A DNA stretch of 64,000 nucleotides from Agmasoma carcini (nom. nud.) (Eukaryota > Microsporidia > Thelohaniidae). Location: the NCBI GenBank assembly GCA_029232285.1, contig JAOXFI010000048.1, positions 1 through 64,000 of the forward strand. Direction: 5' to 3'. A model generated the notes under the pieces. That model did no database searches and had not been told where the DNA came from. It was given only the letters and a program-made list of their open reading frames with translations. Both the position numbers and the translations under genes were made by a program. Shown piece by piece: positions 30,600 to 39,714 of the stretch; the stretch's first letter is position 1; each line of letters begins with the position of its first letter.

Positions 30600-30985
30600 A
30601 TGATCATAAAACGACACAAAGGTATTAATTGTAAATCTATTCACTCATATTTAATTTTCTATAAAGGAAATACCGAACTAACAAGTAAAAACTACCAAAT
30701 CAAGCAAAAATAATCAAAATGGTTGTAAAAGAGATGAAAATCGAGGATACTGATCATAAATTCATCAAACTTTGCTTATGTAAACATGATTGTCATACCA
30801 TCTTAGATTATAACAGTAGAACTTTAAAGATAAAATATTATAAATAAGTTATTTTATATCTTCAAGAGTTATCTATATATCGACCGCAAATTAGTTTCTT
30901 AGAATACACAAGGTTATTTGTGTCACTTCGGCCCTATTTTAACCCAATTAGCCACTGTTTCTAGATTTTTAGTTAACGTAAGTAT
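30600..30985 (+). repeat. R490 dispersed repeat, copy
   Basis: Shows GGTATTAATTGTAAATCTAT, AAATACCGAACTAACAAGTA, GATTGTCATACCATCTTAGA, AGTAGAACTTTAAAGA, TATCTATATATCGACCGCAA, CACAAGGTTATTTGTG and TAACCCAATTAGCC. The 3' end has decayed. The stretch 30,985-31,690 is AT-rich with nothing supported. Confidence 0.7.
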
Positions 30986-31689
30986 GATAAATAAAAATTA
31001 TTGAAAATATTACAATAATTTTTAAAAAAATAAAGTTTTGAATATATATGAAGTTTTATCATGTTGTATATTGGCCTTTTGAAGAGCAAATAATAGTTTG
31101 TTTTAAAAATTGAATAGGTTAGAGTTCAAAAAGAAACTATTAAAAGTGACAAAACCTTTTCTCATCCAAGCTTACCATAAATAAAATATTGAATCATTCT
31201 ATATAAAGAATATGTCAAATATAAGTGCAATTTTATAGAAACTGCTACATGTGGAGAATAATCATTAAATATCCAAATTCGTTAGATGATGAGGTAAAAT
31301 GATGCTATATGCATTTTTAGTACTATTGATAATACTTCAAGTAAATTTTTTATATAAAAGGGTTGTAAATCGACAACCTGGTACACCTATACTGATAGGC
31401 ACAAATTGTAGCTGATATATAAGTTATATCCACAAATATGCCAATCACTTAAAAATTAAAGCACCGGATGGTACCATACTAATATTGAAAGGTTGGATAA
31501 TATAAAGTTGACTATGAGAGCTGAAATATTGATTCTTGTCTATATTATTATACATTTTATTGAAGGTATGTTATCAATAGTTCACTAGGTGAATTTAAAA
31601 ATTTATTTATTAAGAAAATATTAAATTATTTTAGCTAAATCTGATATATTAAGTATTGTTAATCCTTGATATGATTAAAATTGTAATAT

Positions 31690-31900
31690 TTGATTATTTT
31701 ATATTAATAAATCATAATACCAAGAAATGACAATACCTTATATAATACCTTATACTAATATTTTATATTAATACTTTATAATACTAATAATCACAATACC
31801 AAGAAATTACAATACCATATACAATACTAATAAATTACAATACCATATATAATACTAATACAAATACTAATAAATTATAATACCATATATAATCTATTCT
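31690..31900 (+). repeat. AATACCATATATAATACTAATA tandem repeat
   Basis: Degenerate 20-40 bp units mix ACAATACCATATATAATACT with AATAAATTACAATACC and CAAGAAATTACAATACC, ending 40 bp before the next gene. Confidence 0.75.
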
Positions 31901-31935
31901 TTTCAATTTGTTTGCTTAATCTTTAAATTTTTTTA

Positions 31936-31938
31936 CCC
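31936..31938 (+). promoter_or_regulatory. CCC start signal
   Basis: TTTTACCCTTCAAATG places CCC 6-8 bp before the ATG at 31,944. Confidence 0.45.
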
Positions 31939-31943
31939 TTCAA

Positions 31944-32765
31944 ATGCCTTTTAACATAAATGAAGAACTTATTGAGAAACTAACAGCAATAGTTAAATTT
32001 GGTAACAAATATGCCAATAGAATAGTTGATAACAAATTTAACAACGAAGAAATAGATTCTAGACTTAAGAAATTCTTATCTAAGCATCGCATACCCGAAT
32101 TTAAATCTTTTATTACCAAAGAAGAAAAAAATTCAAAAATTCAAGCTATCAAAAATGAAGCACACGATTATTCAAAAAAAGTAAGTTTAAAACTAAATAA
32201 AACAAATATAAAAAGCTTGGATGATGTTTCATTTGATAAATATGAATTTACATATTCAATTTTATTATATAGTGATGATCTAGCAAGGATAGCTAAACAT
32301 TTAAATATGAACCTACATAAAGTCATTCTAATCTACCACAAATATAATTTTTTTTATGATGATAATTTTTTGGATTATATTTCTAACAAAATCGGCAATA
32401 CTAAAAGTGAGATTTTTCAAAATTTTAAAAATTACGGAAAAAACTTTTATAAAGAAAAAATGCCTAATGAAAAACTAAAATTATTTTACAAGATCTACAT
32501 TAAGGAGAGTTGGTCAGATGAAGATTTATTTAATTTACTTAAGCAGTACAAAGAGTTTGGGGCTAATTCTTTAAAAATTAAAATAAAAAATAAAACCACC
32601 AAACAAATTAATAAATATTACGATGTGATATTCAGAAAGGAATTAGATAAGGAAAGAGTCACAAGATTTACTAAAATATTGTTAGGTGGTAAAAAACTAC
32701 CAAGCTATCTTTCATATTATGATTATTATCATGTAAATTATAAAATTGATGGTGAAAATAATTAA
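31944..32765 (+). CDS. Unknown protein with a Myb/SANT-like C-terminus
   Basis: This is a 273-residue, strongly basic, helical protein. Residues about 188-233 read ESWSDEDLFNLLKQYKEFGA, then KIKNKTTKQINKYYDVIFRK. This has the Myb/SANT pattern of a first Trp, an acidic 'DE', a helix ending in '(Y)GxN', and a Q-x-x-x-Y third helix. The middle (YSDDLARIAKHLNMNLHKVI) looks like another helix-turn-helix. It may be a DNA- or chromatin-binding factor. It shares a basic, helical style and a CCC start signal with the 565-residue Myb-like protein, but I see no clear homology. No transmembrane segment or signal is present. Confidence 0.7.
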   Translation: MPFNINEELIEKLTAIVKFGNKYANRIVDNKFNNEEIDSRLKKFLSKHRIPEFKSFITKEEKNSKIQAIKNEAHDYSKKVSLKLNKTNIKSLDDVSFDKYEFTYSILLYSDDLARIAKHLNMNLHKVILIYHKYNFFYDDNFLDYISNKIGNTKSEIFQNFKNYGKNFYKEKMPNEKLKLFYKIYIKESWSDEDLFNLLKQYKEFGANSLKIKIKNKTTKQINKYYDVIFRKELDKERVTRFTKILLGGKKLPSYLSYYDYYHVNYKIDGENN

Positions 32766-32818
32766 ATATATAAATAAAGTTAATGAATATAAGTTTTATA
32801 TAGTATATATTAGTTATA

Positions 32819-33639
32819 GGGGTTCTTCATCTATTTTTTAAGATTACATACCTATGTTTTAACATTTCACATCAAACTTTAAATAAATTTTTTTAAATAT
32901 TACATACCTAAATTTAAACATTACATATCAACTTATAAATTTTTAAATAAGTAAAATTTATTTATTTATTTTTTCTATCCAATTTTTTAACTTTACATAT
33001 CAACTTATAAATTTTAAATTCTTCGATATTTTTTTAAATATTACATACCTATTTTTAAATATTACATATCAGCTTTCAATCACACATATTTTTAAATATT
33101 TGATTTATTTTTTAAATCTTTCATATCTAACTTTAAATATTACATATCAACTTTCAATCATAATTTTTTGTTAAAATTTTCATACCGACTTTTAAATCGT
33201 TCATATCAAATTTTATATTTTTAATCAACATTTAAATATTACTTACCTATTTTTAAAATATTAATAATTATAGTAATTCTCTATCTATTTTTAAAGATTA
33301 CATATCTACCTGTATATTTTTAATTTATAATATGGTATAAAAGTAAGTAAATAAATACGAAATAATTAAAAAAAACATATTAAATCAAAATAATATTTTT
33401 ATTTTGATTTGAAAAGTTGAAATTAGTTAGAGAATTAAAATGATTAGTATATATTTAAAAATTAGCTATGTAATATTTAAAACTCAAATCAAATATTTAA
33501 AAATAGGTATGTAATATTTAAAAAAATATCGAAGAATTTAAAATTTATAGTTATATGTAAAGTTTTAAAAAAATATTTAAAGTTTGATGTGAAATGTTAA
33601 AACATAGGTATGTAATCTTAAAAAATAGATGGAGAAACC
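32819..33639. mobile_element. Foldback/MITE-like element with long inverted repeats
   Basis: The left end reads GGGGTTCTTCATCTATTTTT and the right end, reverse complemented, GGTTTCTCCATCTATTTTTT. Both continue with AAGATTACATACCTATGTTT and AACATTTCACATCAAACTTT, so the inverted repeats are at least 70 bp. TTATA stands outside both ends (32,814-32,818 and 33,640-33,644), a candidate target duplication. The interior is tandem variants of TTTAAATATTACATACCTA and ATTACATATCAACTT. No transposase frame is present. It would form a long hairpin when single-stranded or transcribed. Confidence 0.8.
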
Positions 33640-34169
33640 TTATATCTACGTTTCTTTATAATTTGATATTATACACGAGATACAACATATTGGGTGTAAA
33701 TAGTTCCTCTTTAACACACCAAAATCTTGTATTAATCTTATTTATTCACCTTTACTATTTAAAAATATATTTTTTATTTGTTTTTACTTCTTACCTCATA
33801 TAATTAAGCTAATTTCCTTTCAATTAATCTTAAAATAATAACTCTCCAATGGTTGTGTTGTCATGAGTTACGCGTACGGGTTGATTAATTAAGCTTTTAC
33901 GTAGAAATATTTGTCACAATGTGTATTTTTTTGTTAGTTTTAATATATCATAGTTTTGAATTCCTGTCGTTTGTGTTTTGCCGAAAATATCTGTTCATGA
34001 GGTTTTATGTTGAATTTATAAAAATCATTAAAAGTGGTAAATTATTCAATTTTTTTCTTAATAGTATATTTATAATATATAAAACCTGATCACATTGAGT
34101 TAGAAGTATGAAAATTAAAAATTGGTTTAGTTTATTACTTTAATAAAAATAAAGTACCGAATTTATGTT
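33640..34169. other. AT-rich spacer, no gene recognised
   Basis: A 69-codon open frame (33,594-33,803) starts inside the foldback element and has no recognisable motif. Nothing else is supported. Confidence 0.4.
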
Positions 34170-34602
34170 ATAATCAATAATAACAGATTTATTTATCCAA
34201 TATGCTTGCTCATACAAAATAAGCATTTTTAATAATTTTGATTCAAGGAAAAGAAAGATACCAAAATTCCAATTTAATACTTCCTGAAATCAAATATCAG
34301 TAAATACAATTAAATTTAGAAAAGATGGATAGGATTATGTATTTTCATAGATAGTCTTAAAAGTAACATATTATATTATGTTAATTAGTTATATTATGTT
34401 AATTAGTTAGACTTAGTGCTATTACGTACATCCTATCTTATATTTTTAAGAAGTGGTATTTCCTTGACATTTATTTAAGAAAGCATGTCTATCAAAATTA
34501 AAAAGTTTCCCAGAGTGGACAAGGATATTCATATAATATTTAATGTGTTATAGCTCAAATGATAGTTTTACCACTTAAAGTTCTGAATTCCTTACAGAGT
34601 GG
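34170..34602 (+). repeat. R490 dispersed repeat, copy
   Basis: Starts with TTATTTATCCAATATGCTTG and continues through TAGTCTTAAAAGTAACATAT, CTTAGTGCTATTACGTACAT, CAGAGTGGACAAGGATATTC and GTGTTATAGCTCAAATG to TCCTTACAGAGTG. A 13-bp segment (ATTATGTTAATTAGTT) is duplicated inside it. Confidence 0.75.
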
Positions 34603-34785
34603 GGGTGTAATAATAATCAGATGATTATTTTATATAAATTTTAGGAAATATTTTGTTTGTATTTCTAAATGTCATTTATAAAACTAAAATATTACTATAA
34701 CTAGAATAAATCAATTATATTTGATTTCAAAAATGACATTATTAAAATATTTTAAGGAAATGAAATATTATTTATAATAAAAATA

Positions 34786-34953
34786 TTTTTGATATATTTA
34801 AGTATTTTTATATGTGATTAATTTTAGTTTGACAGTTATAGCTTTTATTTGCTTTATTTATACAAAATTTAAAAACATTTTTGATATAATTTATATGTGA
34901 TTAATTTTAGTTTGACAGTTTTCCTTTCTTTTTATTTTTATACAAAATTTTAA
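34786..34953 (+). repeat. Tandem duplication of about 80 bp upstream of a secreted-type gene
   Basis: Two copies share TTTTTGATATA, TTATATGTGATTAATTTTAG, TTTGACAGTT and TATACAAAATTT, starting near 34,786 and 34,877. The second runs into the hydrophobic leader of the next gene. Confidence 0.8.
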
Positions 34954-36314
34954 TTTTAAGTATTTTATTTTCATTATTATTTGAAATAAGAGCGACCGAA
35001 CATTTACTAAACGGTAATGATGCTGTTAAAATTGATATTTCTTCAGGTAAGGGTACGAATGATGATCTTATTGAAGAAATCGGCATAATAAATGGAATAG
35101 AAAATACAGAACCTTCAAAAGACCTTTACCAAGAGTTTAATCAGGACATTTTATTATCTGGAAGTAAGCGAAAACGTTTGAACTCATCAAGTACAGATGA
35201 AGATGATGATAAATTATATATACATGAAGGTTTTGACGAATCAGAAAGCCAAAACGAATCATTAAATCTTTGTATTGGAGATCAGAGTACAAATAGTGAT
35301 GAAAGTAAATTATATATACATGAAGGTTTTGACGAATCAGAAAGCCAAAACGAACCATTAAATCTTTGTATTAGAGATCAGAGAGAATCAGAATTACTTA
35401 ATAATGATATTAGAGGTAATCCAAATATATCAAAAGTTACATCTAACAATGAGATTTTAAATTCATCATTATCACTTCCTATATATAATGATAGGGATAT
35501 GTTGTCAACTCAGGACGGAATTCAACTCATTGATTGTAAATATAAAGTTAAATCATTTTGCTTGCAACATAGAGATAATTGTCAACCTAAAATATCTTTG
35601 AAAAGTGATCAAAACCCCAGTAATAGTTCTACACAAGCTAACAATCAACCATCAACTATAAATATGTGTGCTAATCCCACATTAAATAATACAAGTCTTA
35701 GGTATCCCTATTTATATCCAAATCAAAGTGTATCTATCATATCACATAGTCAAGAAAGTAATGTTAAACTATCTGAAAACACGCAATACCAATCTATCAA
35801 TCCACAAGGCGCATCTATCATATCACATAGTCAAGAAAAACCCACACAATGCCAATCTATCAATACACAAGGTGCATCTACTACTAAATTAAAACCATTT
35901 AGTTTTAGAAAATCTAATCCAATTATTACCATAACTAAGCTTGTTAAAGCAAGTGTTACTAAGTCAAGAATACCTATGTACAAATTTCAAACAATAAATA
36001 ATCGTACAATAAAATGTAAAATTAATATAAATTACAACAAATCACAAACTGATATTTATTTGTATAAATATACAACTAAAACTAGAAAATATGATTTCAT
36101 ACAAAAAATTAAAGATTATGAAATATGTATTGAAGATTCAAAAAAATATTTTATTTATCAATTTAAAGGAGATGAAAATATTTATGATATTTTATTGTTT
36201 TTTGTAGAAAATCATAAAAATGGGAATCTTAATCTTAGGTATTCATTTGGTAAAAAACATAATACCGTCTTTAAGGCATTTGGATCTATTTTTAGAGGGG
36301 AAAATGTTCCATAA
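34911..36314 (+). CDS. Secreted-type repeat protein without a visible ATG
   Basis: The open frame begins right after a stop at 34,908-34,910 and codes for a strongly hydrophobic leader (FPFFLFLYKILILSILFSLL), then FEIRA|TEH, a good signal-peptide cut. No in-frame ATG occurs until about codon 200, so the start codon is lost, non-AUG, or on a spliced exon. After the leader come an acidic part and SGSKRKRLNSS (KRKR, a possible nuclear signal). Two copies of a 30-residue unit follow, containing KLYIHEGFDESESQNE and LNLCI, then a Ser/Gln/Asn-rich stretch. The basic C-terminal domain (about residues 350-468) includes IPMYKFQTINNRTIKCKI and FVENHKNGNLNLRYSFGKK. Leader plus nuclear signal would fit a host-directed effector; this is inference. 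The start at 35,178 given by a TTG is too far downstream. Confidence 0.6.
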   Translation, partial: FDSFPFFLFLYKILILSILFSLLFEIRATEHLLNGNDAVKIDISSGKGTNDDLIEEIGIINGIENTEPSKDLYQEFNQDILLSGSKRKRLNSSSTDEDDDKLYIHEGFDESESQNESLNLCIGDQSTNSDESKLYIHEGFDESESQNEPLNLCIRDQRESELLNNDIRGNPNISKVTSNNEILNSSLSLPIYNDRDMLSTQDGIQLIDCKYKVKSFCLQHRDNCQPKISLKSDQNPSNSSTQANNQPSTINMCANPTLNNTSLRYPYLYPNQSVSIISHSQESNVKLSENTQYQSINPQGASIISHSQEKPTQCQSINTQGASTTKLKPFSFRKSNPIITITKLVKASVTKSRIPMYKFQTINNRTIKCKININYNKSQTDIYLYKYTTKTRKYDFIQKIKDYEICIEDSKKYFIYQFKGDENIYDILLFFVENHKNGNLNLRYSFGKKHNTVFKAFGSIFRGENVP

Positions 36315-36544
36315 TTAAAATTTTTATTTTTAAATGATCAATTTTTTAAATTTTAACAATTATTAAGTATCATTATAAAATACTTGAAAAGAAGATGAAA
36401 TAAAATCTACAATATTTTATATATACATATCAATACATTTATATATAATTTATTGCAGTAAATAGGTTTTTCATGATATATAATAGGAAATTATGATAAT
36501 TATAACAGATAGTAGAGACAGTAAATAATGTTAGAAAATATCAA

Positions 36545-36990
36545 ATAATTAGACTATAACGAACCAAAAGAGAGTCTATGGGATATAGATAACCTTGTTT
36601 ACACCGAGAAACCAGTTATCAGTTGATAAACATACACCTCTTCTCTATTGGCAGAGAAAGGAAATTTTTGAGATTCAAGAATATAAGCTGGTTGATGTGT
36701 TTAATAGAATTAAACTAAGCTACAGTATAGTATGTTACCCTTAAGTCTTACTATGAAGGTATGATATTAAATTTTTTACCAAATGTATGTTCACTATCTT
36801 TTGTAGTTTTTTTCTACAGCAATCTTTTTTAATTTATTATAGGTGCTTTTACTTGAATGATCAACTGTTCCTCTTTTGTAGGTTGACTGTGATAAAATTC
36901 TTTTGTTTAAAGTTTTTTTGGTGAGTACATCTGATTCAAATCATAAGATTATAACCATATTACCCTCGTGTCTCTTTTAATTCTTCTCAC
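36545..36990 (-). repeat. R490 dispersed repeat, reverse copy
   Basis: In window orientation it shows GACTATAACGAACC, GGGATATAGATAACCTTGTT, CACCTCTTCTCTATTGGCAG, AATATAAGCTGGTTGATGTG, ACCCTTAAGTCTTACTATG and CAAATGTATGTTCAC. The 36,315-36,544 spacer is plain AT-rich sequence. Confidence 0.75.
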
Positions 36991-37184
36991 ATCGAATGCA
37001 AATCCTTATCATTTAAATTATCTAAAATATATACAATTGAACTATTAATTAATTTTTAAGTATAAAAGAAAAACATAAAAAAATTAATAATATAAATGAT
37101 TACATATTAATATAATCTAAATTTTATATAATAGGTTATAAGTAAGAACGAAAGCAATGGTAAACCATTAATTCATAGGTGGTT

Positions 37185-37590
37185 AACTTTGGTGGATTAG
37201 ATCTGCAATGGTTCTGACCTTTATGTGGTGTAAAGTGTTATTGCTGAAAACAGCAATTAATTAGACTATAACATAATAGAGTTAAAGCAGGGCCGTTAAG
37301 TACGGATAACTTTGTTCATTTTAAAATTGATTTGCAGTCGTTAAAAACATTTTTATTAAATCAATGTTCCGGCATGGGTGAGGGTCTCACTATTACTCTT
37401 GAGATAATAAAGATATATTATATAGATTTTGATACAATATTGTTTGATTTGATAGTTTTTACTTTCTGTCTCGGTTTAGATTGACTAATACTTAAGATTA
37501 AATGTAAGAATATCTGCTGAGAGACTCTTAATCAATATTACACGTTTCATACCTTTGCTTTAACAAGAATATTAGATAAGTAAACTTATA
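37185..37590 (-). repeat. R490 dispersed repeat, reverse copy with an insertion
   Basis: Starts with GATCTGCAATGGTTCTGACC and runs through TTAGACTATAACATAATAG, GGGCCGTTAAGTACGGATAA and TTTGCAGTCG. The sequence then changes to an unrelated segment (ATCAATGTTCCGGCATGGG) that recurs near 49,718. The 5' end of the repeat resumes at TTTCATACCTTTGC. From 37,590 to 38,181 the sequence is AT-rich, with ATTAACTATTAACATTAAC repeats at 38,038-38,110. Confidence 0.65.
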
Positions 37591-38181
37591 TGTTATATCT
37601 TTTATAAATTATTTAACAATATTGTTTTTTTTAAATTGAAGTACTTAATATGAAATATAGACTTAATCATAAATATTATTAATTTTAATAACAATTCAAA
37701 TTATATTATAAATAAGTATGTGATGAATCAATATCTCTACATTGAAACAACTCCTAGTAGGTCCAAAGCAGGTTGATTAGATAAATAGACAATTTTCGAA
37801 ATTTATAATCAAATATAAACTGGGCGGTGTGCATAGATCACCAAATCAAGTTACAACCTCTTCCTATGTTAAACATCTATAAAGTTTTGCTATCACCTTA
37901 TATAGAATTATTCTTTTGCTGCCATCTTTATCAAAGCTCAATAGATGTATAATTGTTATCCTTTTCTTCTTTTCAATAATATAATTTTACATATTTTTAG
38001 TAGAAAACATAAAAAAAGCTAAAATCTTTCCAATCACTACTAATATTAACTATTAACATTAACTATTGATATTATTAACAATCATTATTAATATTAACTA
38101 TTATTAATCATATTAGTCAATAAACTAACCAGTCAAATTTTATTTCTTTTTTTATTTAAAAAAAATTAAAATTTTTTTTTC

Positions 38182-39105
38182 ATGATTGAAGAAACATACA
38201 ATGAATATTTGCTATCTAAGTTTAAAGAACTATTTCCTAAGAAGGAACTTGAATCCTTCTTGATAGAGAATGAAAAACCAAGACCAGTCGTCATTCGTAT
38301 CAATACTCTACTAAAAAGAAGAAAAGAAATAATAAAAATGCTACACTCTAGAAAAGTCGAATCAAAAGAACTAGAATGGTCTGATACAGCTCTCGTATGC
38401 TTTAACTCAAAAATACCACTTGGCGCTACTCCAGAATTCTTAGCTGGCTATTACATGATACAAGGGGCTAACTCTATGCTACCAGTCCTAAACATGGAAA
38501 TAAAAGAAAATTTAAAAGTCGCAGATCTCTGTGCTTCACCAGGTGGTAAATCTAGTCACTTAGGATCACTAATGAACAATACTGGTGTACTATACGCTAA
38601 CGACATATGCAAGGATAGACTATTTTCCTTACGATCAAATCTATCTAGAATGAACATAACGAACGCCATCATTACTAATTATGATGCTCTTAAATTCAAC
38701 TTCGGACTATTTGACAGGGTTTTGCTTGATGCACCATGTTCAGGAACAGGTGTTATTAGTAAGGACTTCTCTATAAAGAATAGCAAAAGTTTAGAAGAAA
38801 TCACAGAAATAACAAAAATTCAAAAGAAATTAATAACAAAAGGATTTGATATGTTAAAACCAAATGGTATTCTCATGTACAGCACCTGTTCTGTCTTAGT
38901 TGATGAAAATGAAAGGGTTGTTCAACATTTATTGTCTAAGAATAAAAATGCAAAGATTGTTGATTGTGATGTAAACATCGGAAGGGAAGGATTTATTAGA
39001 TTTAGAAGAGAAGATTTTGATAGGAACATGAACAAGGCAAGACGAATTTATCCACATGTGCACAACATGGATGGATTTTTTTATTGCAAAATAAAGAAAA
39101 TATAA
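38182..39105 (+). CDS. NOP2: NOP2-type rRNA cytosine-5 methyltransferase
   Basis: NOP2 acts in the nucleolus. It methylates one cytosine of the large-subunit rRNA (m5C2870 in yeast 25S) and is needed for 60S assembly. Motifs are RPVVIRINTL, then PLGATPEFLAGYYMIQGANS, DLCASPGGKSSHLGSL (AdoMet-binding), YANDICKDR, LLDAPCSGTGVISKD (Cys186) and YSTCSVLVDENE (catalytic Cys236). The C-terminus, GREGFIRFRRE and RRIYPHVHNMDGFF, is the NOP2 subgroup end. At 307 residues it consists of little more than the catalytic domain; the long N-terminal extension of other eukaryotes is absent. Both catalytic cysteines are kept. The upstream context is T-rich, without CCC. Confidence 0.93.
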   Translation: MIEETYNEYLLSKFKELFPKKELESFLIENEKPRPVVIRINTLLKRRKEIIKMLHSRKVESKELEWSDTALVCFNSKIPLGATPEFLAGYYMIQGANSMLPVLNMEIKENLKVADLCASPGGKSSHLGSLMNNTGVLYANDICKDRLFSLRSNLSRMNITNAIITNYDALKFNFGLFDRVLLDAPCSGTGVISKDFSIKNSKSLEEITEITKIQKKLITKGFDMLKPNGILMYSTCSVLVDENERVVQHLLSKNKNAKIVDCDVNIGREGFIRFRREDFDRNMNKARRIYPHVHNMDGFFYCKIKKI

Positions 39106-39714
39106 AATAAAATTAAGAAATTTTATTGTTTTTTAATAAGAATTGATTAATATAGAAAAATATGCGTAAATAAAGAAAATATTAAAATTTTGGATATTAT
39201 AAAAGTACAAAAAATATCTTAAGAGTGATTTTACTATTCCTGAACAATTGATCTAATCCAAAACATTTATTATTAATGATTCTATTGTCAATTTAAAATA
39301 ATTTATTGAAATTTGATAATTCTAATCTTTAAAAGTACAATTTTACTGATAATATTTACTATTTAATTCAAAACATTGATCAATGTTGTTACAGCCGTGT
39401 TTATTATTATTTATATACGTTTTTATTTAAATAATTTACATTTTTATATAAATTTGATTAATGATCCATAACAAAAAAAATCTATTTATGAAATAATAAA
39501 CTAACTAACTAATATAAACAACAAATTTATTAAATTTCAAATATTGAATTTATAAATAAATATTGTATATAAAATATTGTTTCAAAATATATTTACATAT
39601 CTGTCAATATTTAGTATTAATTTGACATTCACTTATCTTTTCAAAATATCAATTACACACACTAAAATATTTATTTCAACTGCAATTCACTGATATTTAT
39701 AAAACATGTTTTAA
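39106..39714. other. AT-rich spacer, no gene recognised
   Basis: Only runs of A/T and short repeats of ATTTATAAATA type. It separates NOP2 from the large repeat protein, both on the plus strand. Confidence 0.5.

Noticed and set aside
31514..31660. A tiny secreted gene with a GTATGT...TTAG intron
   Set aside because: ATG plus a 17-residue hydrophobic leader is followed by GTATGT and a possible 3' site, but the spliced product stops after about 28 residues.
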